The position numbers and the translations under genes were made by a program. From NCBI GenBank assembly GCA_020736575.1, contig JAGPYM010000012.1:1087535-1151534 (forward strand): a DNA stretch of 64,000 nucleotides, given 5' to 3'. Shown here one piece after another: positions 47,485-59,643 of this stretch (position 1 is the first letter of the stretch; the number at the start of each line of letters is the position of its first letter). A model generated the notes under the pieces. It saw nothing but the letters and a program-made list of their open reading frames with translations. It was not told where the DNA came from and ran no database searches. The DNA is from Thelonectria olida. Lineage: Eukaryota; Ascomycota; Sordariomycetes; Hypocreales; Nectriaceae.

Positions 47485-50007
47485 ATGATTGTCATGTCTC
47501 ACTTATCTCACCGAGTCTCGGAAATTACTAGGTTAGTCATCACGGGAACGGAGACGAGGCCGAGATCCCGCGTCACGACTCACGACGTTCCGACTCCCGA
47601 CTCACCAGCCACGACTCCAATCCCTCGCAATTACCGACGCGGCATAGACAAAATGGTGACGCGAGAGATTCCCGGCCACAGCTTCACCGTCCGAGCCGTT
47701 TTGGCCGGACTGGCCGTCGGAACCATCATCTGCTTCTCCAACATGTACTTTGGGTTGCAGACTGGGTGGGTGTCCATCATGTCCATGCCAGCAAGTCTCA
47801 TGGGATTCGGCATCTTTAAGCTCCTTGCTCGACACCTTCGCTTTCCCTTTTCTCCAGTAGAGAATGTTCTCTTGCAGAGTGTGGCCTGCGGAATGGCCAT
47901 CATGCCCCTGGGTTGCGGCTTTGTTGGTGTTGTGAGTAGCTGGCGTTGCCATCACCGTCTCGGAGACATACATTCTCTAACTAGCACCAGATCCCGGCCC
48001 TGAATTACCTGCTCACGCCCGAAGAGCAAGGCCCGATTACTTTGAGTACTTGGCAGCTCATCATCTGGTCTCTTGGACTGTGCTATTTTGGCGTCGTTTT
48101 TGCTGTTCCACTGTAAGCCGCACCTTCATCTACTCACAACCTCCAGCTAACGCGCGCCGAAAGACGAAGACAAGTCATCATCAGGGAACGGCTCAAGTTC
48201 CCCAGTGGCTTTAGTACTGCTGTGTTGATTTCGGTACTCCATGGCCAGAGGTCAACCAAAGAGGACCTCGATGCTGCCGCCAAAGGTGGATTCGCCAGCT
48301 TGGCGCCCCAAGATGCATCCAGCCAGGCAGCCATTGCTCCCCAGACGGCGGCCACGACGGATGAAGAGCATCAGCACCGTATTGAGGACCTTGACGACAC
48401 GCCTGATAAGACGGATTGGGCTGGGAACATGCGGCTCCTGCTCAAATGCTTCGTTGGCTCTGGCCTCTTCACTCTTCTAACCTACTTCTTCCCCATATTG
48501 CGCAACCTGCCCGTATTTGGCTCGGTCGCTGCTCACACGTGGCTCTGGACCTTCAACCCTAGTCTCGCCTATGTCGGTCAGGGAATCATCATGGGTACCG
48601 AGACTACCCTTCATATGACACTGGGCGCCGTTGTTGGCTGGGGACTATTGAGCCCCATTGCCAAGTCTCGGGGCTGGGCCCCCGGCCATGTTGACGACTG
48701 GGAACGCGGCAGCAAAGGCTGGATTATTTGGATATCCTTGTCAATCATGCTCGTTGACGCCGTCGTGAGCCTTGCATACGTTAGCTTTCGACCGCTCTTA
48801 TCTAAGGACTTGTCAGGTATCTTGTCTCCGCTACGACAGAGATTTCACGAGCACGGAATCAAGGGTTTGTGGCAGCAATCATCTCATGGCTACTCCCTGC
48901 TCCCCAACGACGATGCTCAGCCGAGGTCGTCGACCGACGAAATGACAGGAGGGGACACTCTATCCGAACCCCTCGAAGACCCGAACGATGCACCTCCAGA
49001 GCAGCGTATCAGCAACAGCTTTGTTTCTGTCGGCCTTCTCGCATCTGTAGCGCTCTGCGTTCTGACCATTCATCTCGTATTTGGGGATCTCGTTCCTCTA
49101 TACGCCACAACCATCGCTGTGCTCATGGCCTTGATACTGAGCATTATGGGCGTGAGGGCTCTCGGAGAAACGGATCTGAATCCTGTGTCAGGTATCAGCA
49201 AGCTTGCGCAGCTCTTCTTCGCCCTTATCATTCCGCAGTCTCACAAGTCTAGTGTCCTGATTAACCTCATCGCTGGGGCAGTCTCTGAAGCTGGCGCCCT
49301 CCAAGCAGGTGATCTCATGCAGGATCTCAAGACAGGCCATCTGCTCGGGGCTGCTCCCAATGCCCAGTTCTGGGGGCAAGTCATTGGAGCTACCGCCGGC
49401 GCTATTCTCAGCGCCTTCATCTACCGCGTCTATACCCGGTTCGTCTTTCCATCTGCCTTTGTTGCGGGAGCTATGATGGCTAACCGATTTCATTCCAGTG
49501 TCTACGAGGTTCCAGGAGACCTCTTCCAGGTTCCGACGGCTTACGTTTGGATCTTCACTGCCAGACTTGTCACAGGCTCAGGGCTTCCGCCCATGGCCAA
49601 GGAATGGGCTATTGGAGCAGGAGCGCTCTTCGCTGGATTGACAATTCTTAGGACTGCTGCCGTTGGACACAGGTGGCGACGCTTCATTCCCGGTGGGATT
49701 GCTGTTGCTGTTGGTTAGTAAACATCCCACTGTCGTAGGCGGCTATGTTGCTAATATGTTGGAAAAAAGGCATGTACAATGTCCCATCCTTCACGTTGGC
49801 TCGAGCAGTCGGCGGCTTATTTGCATGGCTTTGGGTTCACAAGCTGCAGCGAGCAAGCACTCCCCTCATCATTCTCGCTTCAGTATGTATACTTCCACGG
49901 TTGTTTGCGAGAAGATTCTAATCTTGGATTAGGGCTTCATCCTCGGAGAAGGATTCCTAAGTATCGTGAACCTCTTCCTTCAAGGCCTCCGAGTCCCTCA
50001 CTTTTGA
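47485..50007 (+). CDS. OPT-superfamily oligopeptide transporter
   Basis: Five exons, 47485-47931, 47991-48112, 48164-49713, 49770-49882 and 49933-50007, give 768 residues. A roughly 55-residue hydrophilic N-terminus leads into GHSFTVRAVLAGLAVGTIICFSN, typical of the OPT first helix, followed by MYFGLQTGWVSIMSMPASL. About 14-16 membrane segments are visible. The last exons supply NVPSFTLARAVGG and GFILGEGFLSIVNLFL. It is closer to the fungal branch of unassigned OPTs (YSL/PTR-distant) than to the Opt1/Isp4 peptide carriers, so the substrate (peptide, thiol or metal chelate) is open. The start may instead be the ATG at 47494. The acidic loop after helix 6 is long. Its stop is only 72 bp from that of the convergent PRMT gene, so their 3' UTRs probably overlap. 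Confidence 0.88.
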
Positions 50008-50079
50008 GGAGTCGATACCCTGGCGCGAGGGCTCGGGCAAGCACTTATTGTAGCCCGCGTTCGCTAGCTGCCGGCCATT

Positions 50080-51764
50080 TTACTTCAATTGCCATGATTG
50101 ATTGCTGGTGTGGCCATCGGGATCAGTCCACGACGTCTTCAATACCAAGGCCCTTGCATTATCTTCGGCGGCGGCAAAGGTAATTTCTCCAGAGAGACTG
50201 GCGGGCGATGATGTCGCTGTCGCGTTTCCTTCAGGCTTTGCAAGAAGGAGTCCCTGCTTCCAGTGTGTCACCGTGCTGTATGGTCCAGTGGTGAAACCCA
50301 CTCTGCCCTCCGCCTTCTTGTTCCACATCTCCGGTGTCGTCTCTGGGGGAGGCACTGGCTCGCTTCGGGAGGTTGCAAAAAAGTTGTCGAACCAGATCAT
50401 AAAACCATCCACACCATCGACCTTCCGCGTCAGCCGCGATTCCCACTTTGCTGTGAACTGGAGGTCCGAGGCCTTGACGGTGTGAAGATCCAATACCTTG
50501 AAAGGGTATGGTTCGCCACAAACAGAGCTCTTAGGCATGTCCTCGATCCTCGCTTCGTCGTAGATTCCCTCTTGCATAGTCTTCATGTCGAAACCATAGA
50601 CATCCCTCCAGTAGGAAATGTGGTCCGAAACATACTCAGAGTCTGCGACAGGAGCGATCCAGATTGAGGCCGAGCTGGGGGCCAGCAACCCGTCTGGTTT
50701 GAGATACTTATCTCGAGCATAGAGGACACTTGGAAGCATGGCCTCATAGAGTAGACAGTACCCCATCCACTCACTGACAATGATGTCAACCTGATCAACT
50801 GGGAGAGTGACGTCCTCAATAGCGCCTCGCAATAGAGTGATGGTGTCGGACAAACCGTTATGGAACACGTTTTCCCTGGCCTTGGTGATGATATCCGACT
50901 TGTCAACGGCAATGACCTGCTTCGCGCCAGCCTTGGCACAGAACATGCTGAGGATACCTAAATATATGTCAGCTCGAATGTGAACACTGCCTCTGGGGTG
51001 TGGTAAACTCGTACCAGTGCCACAGCCAATATCGAGGACGACTTTGTCCTTGAAGATGTGCTTGTTGTTGTAGATGAAATCCCGATAGGCGTCAGTTCGG
51101 ACAGCGTCTTTCAGCATAGTCTCGTGGATTTCTGGTCGAGGGTTAGCGCTGATGAGTCTGGGCGACATGGAAATATCATACCATGAGCTGCATAGGACTC
51201 GAAGTAATACGCAGAGTCGTCTTTCTTCTCCGTGGCAGCGGGCTCAGTGTCATCACCCCACCGGTTATCGAGCGTCTGCTCGACCGCAAGGCGATAGTTG
51301 GCAAACTGACTTCGGACTTTCTCCAACTCGTCTCCCAACTCCTTATTTTGTGCCACAAGCGTATCTGCTCGTACGCCCTTGGTCTCCGCAACAGCACCAG
51401 CGTTGTCGATGTTTTCAAGCACGTCATCAAGGGAAAAGATCAGGGCGTCGTTCTCCAGCACTGGCTGGAGGTATCGATCGTGGTCAAAGTCACCCAACGA
51501 TATTTCTCCAGGTAGCGACGAACCCTGTTTAACGCGCTCACGGACATAATTGACCAGCTTGACGGCGCCGTGGAAATCGAGGTCAAGGCGCTTCAAACAA
51601 GCGGCAAAATCGAATCCATGATGATTTTTGCTATTTTCAAGCATGGCAAACACGGTCGGAAAAGTCTGCGAGTCGAAGAAGGAAGTGATGGCTACCAACT
51701 CCTCGTCGGATTCCACATCAAGCCACTCGCCCTCGTCGGAACCTTCAGAATCTCGCAGCGACAT
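50080..51764 (-). CDS. rmt3: Type I protein arginine methyltransferase, PRMT3-like
   Basis: Three exons on the minus strand, 51182-51764, 51015-51131 and 50080-50957, give 525 residues. The methyltransferase core has motif I VLDIGCGTGILSMF (rebuilt across the intron), the double-E loop SEWMGYCLLYEAML and a C-terminal beta-barrel ending in SNQSWQLK. The N-terminus aligns with the PRMT3 zinc-finger region (FDSQTFPTVFAM..., then LDFHGAVKLVNYVRE), but the first Cys pair and the Cys before the helix are absent (SFFD and ENSK instead), so it probably does not bind zinc. PRMT3 enzymes methylate ribosomal protein S2 in the cytoplasm. The start at 51764 was chosen over an in-frame Met 19 codons upstream because MSLRDSEGSDEGEWLDVE is the usual acidic beginning. 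Confidence 0.93.
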
Positions 51765-52024
51765 GTTGGATACCTGGGCTGGCTGGCAACGAAAAGCAGT
51801 GAAATGGGACGGTTGACACAATGTGTAAGGTATCGCTCAAGGTTTGGGTCGAATATGCATTTTGTGGGATCTCACACATTGGGGGAGGCTTTGCCCTCTT
51901 TAGGGAAATTTTCTGGGCCACTCGGCCAATTAGATGCAATGACATGCAATCTGTCGAGGCACCCGTTTCTGATATTTTTGTAAGGGGGTATTTCACAATA
52001 TCACGGCCAACTTCGATCCAACCG

Positions 52025-55000
52025 TCACGCTTTGCCCTTGTCCTTGGTGTCGTCGTCGTCGTCGTCATCATCATCATCGTCTTCATCGTCGTCGTCGTCG
52101 CCCTCATCATCCTCATCCTCATCGTCCTCCTCTTCCGCATCTGAAACAGTTTCACCAAGCTTGACGAGTCGAGCCTGAACATCAATCGGTTAGGTTAATC
52201 TCTTCATCCGCACATGACTGGCATTCAACTTACTTTGTACCTTGCGACCTTCTCCTCGAGGTCTCCGAAAACCATGAGAAGGTCCTCCAGTTCCGATTGC
52301 GCAGTCTCCTTGGCTTCGTTCGACTCGGCCAATTTCGACTCGGTCTGCAATTACGGGTCAGCCACAAGCATCACTTCGTTGTTAGCCCCTGAACGTCTCA
52401 GCACTCACCGCCTGTGCCTTGGCTTGACTTGCTTTGGTTGCAGCATTAGCTTGAAGTAGTTGCTTTTCCAAGTCTTGACTTCTCTTTTCGGCCTTCTCAG
52501 TCTTGGTTTTGTGTTCCTGCACTTCAACCGAACTCCGCCTCTGAAGTTCCCGTAGCTCGGCCTGGTTCTGTTCTGTGAGATCCTGAAGTTGGGCCGCACT
52601 CTGGTCTCGGAGGTTTTTGAGCTCCGCTGCGGCCCGTTCTTGTGCAGCTTTTAGTGCTCCCGAGCTTTGTGCTCGAAGCTCTTGTAGCTCCTGATTTTTG
52701 CTCTTTTGCGCCTAGATAACGAGTTAGTCAGTCCTTGTTACAGGTTAGGGATCTGTTGTACCTTTAGCAAATCCACCTCCAAACGGCTGATCGTGGCCCG
52801 CAAGTCTGCCATCTCGGCATCTTTCCGACGGTGCAGTCTTTCAGCTTCGGCCTCGGCAGCTTTTCGGGCGTGAACCAGCTGCTTCTGGTGCTCAATGTCC
52901 TTGGAGGACTGCTGCGACTGCAACTGGGCAATCTGTTTGCGGTGATCATTCTCCTTCGACGCCACTTGACTTTGAATTTTGCTGTTGGACGATTAGTTGA
53001 TTGCCTGAGACGTAGTATTGAAGGGGAACGAACCGCAGCTCATCGGCTTGTTGCTTCTGAATATTGTCATTCATGGCCTTAATCCTAGATAGCTCGACAA
53101 TGCTGGATTCCTTGGTGCGCCGATGATCTGCTTGCTCCTGACCAAGCTGTCCCTCGAGCGAAGCTAGAGCTGACTGAGCTTTTTGGATTGCACGATCCTT
53201 CTCCTCGAGCTGGCCACGAAGGGAATCCACCATTTCCCTTGAGATGCCTTTCTGCACACCATTGGTGATAACAGATATCTCCATGCCAGGGTCTCTATCG
53301 ATAGCACGGGCTATGCGGCTGTAATTGTCTTTAAAGAATTCCACAAAGATGGCGTCGAAGAAGACGTCAGCAAGTCTTCCAGGGGCCGAGGCATCGAGCT
53401 TCTGGGGGGTGACCTCAAAGTCACGCAGGAAGGGATGGCTTCGCAACTTGCCCAACCGGTCCAAGTATAGATCACGGTCGATTCGCGACGTCAAGATGGA
53501 ATGCATGGTAGCTCTTGGGATCGGCGAATCTTTGGTTGAGAATTCATAAGCAACTCCCAGTAGCATTGCGCACAATCCTTGGACAATCTCGCCACCAGCA
53601 GTTGGAGGCTGCGAAACAGCCTGTATCAAGCTTTGCACATTGGCTCCCTCGGCAAGAAAATCGTCGACGGCGTCAAGATCCTCAAACAGCCAGCCAAGAA
53701 GCAGCATGAGATACCCTACAAGAGCTCGTGGGTCATCCCCACGACGCAAACCTGAGACGAGATGTGCAGTGATGGTCTGAATACTCGTCACAACCTCCTC
53801 CCCGTCGGAAGAGTCGCCCTCGGTGAGGCTCATGGCCATTGCTTTAGTTTCGGGGTTGTCAAATAGCAAGTGGAAGGTAATGACAGCTGCGAACCAGTAC
53901 CGATACGGCTCAGTTGGCCCCTCCGTCAAGGGCTGTAGCAAGACGGTCAAGACATTTGACGATTCACCTCGTCCAGACTGATGCCCCTCGATAGCCCTCC
54001 CAAGAAAATGTGATCTGACCTCCTTGTGGTTGACAAAGTATGCCTGCAGACATCCACACGCTGCAAAGCGAACATCAAACTCTTGGAGATCCGCCACACA
54101 AAGAGTCAAGTCAAGTAATGCATCGATCACGTAGACTTTAGCTTGGCCGTTCGCCTTTTCCTTCATTCCATCGCCTGCATCCAAGGGCGAAGGTACCATA
54201 AGCTGGGCGAAGCTCTCCTGGAGGGGTGCATTGTGTCGTATCGCATCGCCGCAAGTGACCAAGGCCTGATACCGTTTTGTTAATTGTGCGTTCTTTCCTT
54301 CTTGTGGTAGGTATTTCGTACCTCAGCCTTGATTTGGACCTGCGCGCCAGGGCTAAAAGCTAGTTGCAGAACATGGTACGCTAAGCCATGGCGCCAGATA
54401 GCAGTTTGGTTTTGTGAGGTTCCCACAGACCCTGGCGTGATGAAGAGTCGAACAATAGCTAGGAACGCATACACGTTGCGGTTCTTCTGCGCCTGTGCCC
54501 ACGAGGCAACATCTGGCGATTGATTACTTGGTTGCAAGACCTGCCCTAGTAGGTTTGCTAGACGGCTGATACATCCCGACTCGCGAAACAACGACTGGTT
54601 GGAGGTGTTTCCACGGAGCAGGTTAGACAGAAGTATAAGGCAGTCCTCAACAATCCTTCCCCCATCGGAAAGTGAGCCATCTGAATCGATAATGGAAAAT
54701 AGCCTGTCAAAGGCATTCTCAAAGGCAACCAGCTTCTGTATCTCGAGGGAAGTCGGGGTGAGGTACGTTAGGAGAGTAATAGCTTCGTTGCGGATCGCTT
54801 CGCGCTGGTCGTCTAGCACAGAAACCAGACGGGATATTCCAAGGGGGGCGGTAAAGACACACTCTTCGGTGCGCTCGGTGCGTGCGGACAGGATGGCAGC
54901 TAAGAGCTGCAGCGAATAGAGACGAGAGTAAAAGTCGGATGTTTCGAGGAAGTCGAGGAGAAGGGTAATGTTTTCCTGTCGTTGGGTAAACTCGTCGGCC

Positions 55001-55302
55001 AGCCACAAGGCAATTTCTTCTGAGGCTTCAGGGCTGTCCTCGTTTGGGCTAAAGAGCATTAACAGCGTTTCCAGAACAACTTTGACGGTGTCAACGTCTT
55101 CGCCATCTTTACTCAGGCTTCCAATTAAGCTTCTTAAAGCACCAGACGCAACGGAAGCGGGAAAGTCTTTTGCGAAGCTTCGAAGACCTAGGATGGCAGC
55201 CCGACGGTCCTCAAGCAAAGTGGCAGAGCTGAGACGACCACTTAGTACAGTGATTGTCTCGCTAACTGATTGTTTCGCCGGTGCGGTGGGGAGAGAGAAC
55301 AT
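52025..55302 (-). CDS. uso1: Vesicle-tethering protein Uso1/p115
   Basis: Six exons on the minus strand: 54322-55302, 53034-54265, 52762-52981, 52409-52711, 52234-52344 and 52025-52174, giving 998 residues. The N-terminal 650 residues form the armadillo-like globular head (starting FSLPTAPAKQSVSETI, with the conserved QEFDVRFAACGCLQAYF block and RDFEVTPQKLD). A long coiled coil runs from about 690 to 945, rich in Glu, Gln and Ala, and ends in a 30-residue Asp/Glu tail. This is the tether that brings ER-derived COPII vesicles to the Golgi, acting upstream of SNARE assembly. The tail is far shorter than in yeast Uso1 but normal for filamentous fungi. It is divergent from RAT1, with 582 bp between starts. 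Confidence 0.94.
52049..52141. repeat. Trinucleotide GTC/ATC repeat encoding the Uso1 acidic tail
   Basis: About 90 bp of GAC, GAT and GAG/GAA codons on the coding (minus) strand, giving a run of Asp and Glu. Slippage here could change tail length without breaking the frame. Confidence 0.9.
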
Positions 55303-55884
55303 GATGGCGGCGCCTCAGTGCCATTGGAATCGAGCGAGGTTGCTAATGGTCTCGAACAGCCGTGTCCGGCACGCAGGGTCGCGGAACACACCACTGCGTT
55401 ATCAGAAGATTTGACGTCTTAGGCTCGTGCAAAGCACATTGATATTTCCTCTTCCACTAGCTTTGGCCAGCTTGTTAAGATACCGGCCATACGAATAGAG
55501 GCCGGTGAGCGAGCCCGATAACTGCATATTAGCTTTCCTTTCCCGGCGCTTGTGCCTATCGAGGCCGGGATTCATCCCCGCCCCACACCTACGCCACACC
55601 AGGTACCCTTGCGAAGCACGGCGCGACAACAGAGTCTGTCGCCAGAGCCTCGTTGCAAGGTGCTTTCCAAACTGAATCATCATAGTCCCCAATCCCTCCT
55701 GCGCCGGCCCTTCAACTCGCTGCAATTTTCGCAAGACTCATGTGACGCGCTTCTCATTGAATATTTTATCCATTACCTCTTTGCAGGCTCTGTGCCTGCC
55801 GATTCTAGTACTTTTGCCGACTCCCTTGTTCGCGCAAACCACCCAAGACTCGCTCAACTCAGCAATCGCGCTGACGTCGTCAAG
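55303..55884. other. Divergent promoter of USO1 and RAT1
   Basis: 582 bp. An upstream frame open from 55552 is continuous with RAT1 but does not resemble the family start, so it is treated as leader. No gene seen. Confidence 0.5.
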
Positions 55885-58800
55885 ATGGGTATTCCCGCGG
55901 CATTCCGATGGCTGTCCAATAAATACCCCAAGATCATCTCGCCGGTGATTGAGGACCAACCTATCACTATGGAAGATGGCACCGTCATCCCGGTCGACAC
56001 GACCAAGTCGAACCCCAACGGAGAAGAGTTTGACAATCTCTATCTCGATATGAATGGCATTGTCCATCCCTGCTCCCATCCAGAAGATAGACCCGCCCCC
56101 AAGGATGAAGAGGAGATGATGCTGGAGGTATTCAGGTATACTGACCGTGTTGTCAATATGGTGCGACCGCGAAAGATTCTTATGATCGCTGTGGGTATGT
56201 TGTCGTCCCATATCCCTGCTTTGAGTTTTGCACTGCTAACCCTTTCGGCAGATGGAGTAGCACCCCGAGCGAAAATGAATCAACAGCGATCCAGACGATT
56301 CCGTTCCGCACAAGAGGCACAGGAAAAGGAAGCAGACAAGCAAGAGCTTATCAAACTATTGAAACAGCAGAATGGGGGATCCTTGCCAGCTGAGAACGAC
56401 GAGTCCGTCACCAAGAAAGCATTTGACTCGAATTCGATCACACCTGGAACCCCGTTCATGGACATTCTGGCTCTGAGCTTGCGCTACTGGTGCCAATATA
56501 AACTAAATACTGACCCAGGTTGGGCTAAGCTCAAGATTATCATTTCTGATGCCACAGTTCCTGGAGAAGGAGAGCACAAGATCATGTCGTTTGTTCGATC
56601 TCAACGTGCATCGCCAGATCATGACCCAAATACCCGCCATGTCATCTACGGTCTCGACGCCGATCTTATCATGCTAGGGTTGGCTACTCACGAACCTCAT
56701 TTCAGGGTTCTCCGTGAGGACGTGTTCTTCCAGGAGGGCAAGGCGCGCCTCTGCAAATTGTGTGGACAAAAGGGCCACGACGCTCGCAACTGCCGGGGCG
56801 AAGCAAAGCCAAAGGAAGCTGAAGAAGACGAGAAAGAGAAGGCGCCCATTCTGAAGCCGTTCATTTGGCTTCATGTTGCCATTCTGCGAGAGTATCTGGC
56901 CGCTGAGTTGTCAGTGCCCAATTTGCCCTTTCGGTTCGACCTGGAGCGCGTGGTTGATGACTGGATCTTTCTCTGTTGCTTCGTTGGCAATGATTTCCTG
57001 CCCCATCTCCCTGCCCTGGAGATCCGAGAACACGGAATTGACACCCTCACCACGCTGTGGAAGGACAATCTGCCGTTCATGGGTGGTTACGTAACCAAGG
57101 ATGGACACATTGATCTAGATCGAGCGCAGTGCATTCTTGATGGCTTAGCAAAGCAAGAGGATGCTATCTTTAGGCGAAGAAAAGAACAGGAAGATCGCCG
57201 GGAAGCCAATGCCAAGAGACGACGACTTCAGGATGGCCATGCTAGAGGCGGGCATCAAGGCGGCTCAGGCCCTCGGAAGAATGGTCATGAAAACCCCGCC
57301 CTCGGGCTTACCCTTCATCCCATTGCGTCTTATCCATCGCAGCCATCCAAGGCCCTGACGCACGACATGGTCGTTAATCGCGGCAGCGCTACGGATGCGA
57401 ATGTAGCCAACAAGAGCGCCGCAAGTGTTCTTAAGGCCCAACTCCAAGCCAAAAAGTCGAACCAAGAGGCAGAGAGCTCTACACCAACCCCTGAACAACC
57501 TCTCTCCACTCTTGGAAAGCGGAAAGCGTCTGGTCTGGATGAGAGCGCCACCCCATCTGCGACTGATTCTCCCGGCACTGCTACACCAACTGAAGAAGGC
57601 CCAATCGATGAGGTTCGGCTTTGGGACGAGGGCTACGCCGACCGTTACTACGAAAAGAAGTTCCACAAGGACCCAAAAGATATCGAATTCCGTCACTCAG
57701 TTGGTCGCGCTTACATGGAAGGGCTGGCTTGGGTTCTTCTTTACTACTTCCAGGGGTGTCCTTCATGGGAGTGGTACTATCCCTATCACTACGCTCCCTT
57801 TGCGGCTGACTTCAAGGATCTTGCCAAGATGCAACTTAATTTCGAGAAAGGCCGGATATCGAAGCCCTTCGAACAGCTGATGAGCGTCTTGCCGGCAGCC
57901 TCTCGCCATGCGCTGCCACAGGTCTTCCACCCTCTTATGTTGGAAGAGGATAGTGAAATCATTGATTTCTATCCCGAAGATTTCGAGGTTGACCTCAACG
58001 GAAAGAAGATGGCATGGCAGGGTGTAGCATTGCTCCCCTTTATCGATATGCCCCGCTTGCTCAAGGCAGTTCAGGGCAAGTATCCTCTCCTCAGTCCCGA
58101 AGATTCCGCTCGCAATGAGAGAGGTAACGTGGTTCTCCTCCTGTCTGATGGCCATGAGACTCTCTACGATGACATTTCCACCAAATTCTACTCCAAACGG
58201 CAAGGAGAACCTAATTTCAAATTGAATCCCAAAATGAGTGACGGTTTATCCGGTAAAGTCGAGAAGCAGGACGGCTATGTTCCACACGGAGCCCTTAAGT
58301 ACCCCCTAGAACGACGATCCATGCCGGATCTCGAATACGATCGATCTCTAATGTAAGTTCACCCAACGTCAAGGAAACTTGCTACGTTTTAGCTAACATG
58401 TGGAGTGTGAATTACGACATTCCCGAGACTTCGCAGACACACAAGTCGATGCTTCTACGGGGAGTTCAACTACCTCAACCTGCTCTCACGCAGAGTGATA
58501 TTGAGGTCATCCGGGGCAAGGCCAATCGATCTGGGCGAAGCTACGGCGGAGCGCCACTTGGTCGAGGTGGTGGCCCAGGTTTCCACTATGGTCCTGGCGG
58601 CGGCCGGGGAGGTCAATATGGACGTCCACAGAACGGCTACGGCAGATCGGATGGATATCGCCCTCCTCAGCGTGCGGGTGGAGGCCCCCCGCCACCCCCA
58701 GGAGGCCCTGGATTTGGAGTTGGTGTGCCTCCGCCACCTCCTCCTGCACACTACTACAACAGCCGACCGTATGATGGCCGTGGGGGCTATCAGGGCCATA

Positions 58801-58931
58801 ACGACTCGTGGGGTCAAGGTCCGCCTCCACCAAGGTATGGTTCGTCTGGACCGTATCAGGGACATGGCGGCCAGTACAACAGGGGCAGAGGCTCTGGGAA
58901 CCACTACCGAGGAGGAAGGGATTATAGGTAG
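55885..58931 (+). CDS. rat1: 5'-3' exoribonuclease 2, Rat1/Xrn2
   Basis: Three exons, 55885-56194, 56252-58352 and 58406-58931, give 978 residues. The start at 55885 gives MGIPAAFRWLSNKYP, the invariant Xrn N-terminus. Intron 1 is 57 nt, a multiple of three and without a stop, so retention would insert 19 codons before DGVAPRAKMNQQR. Active-site acids are in LYLDMNGIVHPC, DATVPGEGEHKIM, YGLDADLIMLGL and VGNDFLPHLP. A CCHC zinc knuckle, CKLCGQKGHDARNC, lies near residue 270, as is usual in fungal Rat1. The tail is rich in Gly, Arg, Pro and Tyr. It degrades uncapped nuclear RNA, trims rRNA and snoRNA 5' ends and ends Pol II transcription with Rai1. A basic stretch with AKRRRLQD near 420 could act as a nuclear signal. 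Confidence 0.97.
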
Positions 58932-59643
58932 ACAACGTCTGCTTGACCAATTTGATGGGGAGATTTCGTCGTTGGTGCCCTCGAGAGCTGGTAGCAAGAA
59001 AGCCGATGCTGTTGAGACGTCTATGTAATCTAGTAACTACCTATGTAAAAACAGATCGTGTACCATCTATTAAGGCTCATCTACTAATGTGAGGATGAAG
59101 AGGAGGTGTGCATAGAGTCCCATTCTTCTCTCCCATACACGTTAGATGTGGCGTAGTTTCACACACGAATGTCTCCCTCCGTCACTGTATTCGTAGACGG
59201 GTAGCTTTCCTGTGCGTGGGTCACAATGCTTGGCGTCTGGCATTCTTAATGACTAGCACTTCGTATTTTGCGTTTGTGCTCAGCTAAAGAAGGCCATTGA
59301 CAGCTGCTCATCCCCAGGTAGTAATGGAGTCGTAACTCAGCGCGCTTCATCAGCCCCATCATCCGTTATCGGTCATCTTCTCGAACCGCTCGACTCGGAC
59401 CTGGAGCGGGTACCTGCGCACCCAATTAGCGAGCGCAGGTACATGTGCCTTTATTTCCCGTCCACCTGTCAAATGGCCGCCATGCGGTCTGCTGTGGAGA
59501 AAGCGTCGCGGGGTTGGGTTCACAACAAGCACCATCAGCACCATCAGCACCACCGCCACCACCACGGCCGCCCAAGCTCACCAACAGCTTAGTCTTGGAT
59601 ACCAATTCAATCCCCATCCGCGTCGCTCGATGCTACCGCAGCT
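58932..59643. other. Intergenic between RAT1 and the RasGAP gene
   Basis: 712 bp: RAT1 3' UTR and RasGAP promoter. A CAC/CAT-rich stretch (59526-59570) produces a His-Pro-rich pseudo-frame that is not counted. Confidence 0.5.

Noticed and set aside
55552..55884. N-terminal extension of RAT1
   Set aside because: The invariant family start MGIPAAFRW begins at 55885; the upstream part is Pro/Arg-rich leader.
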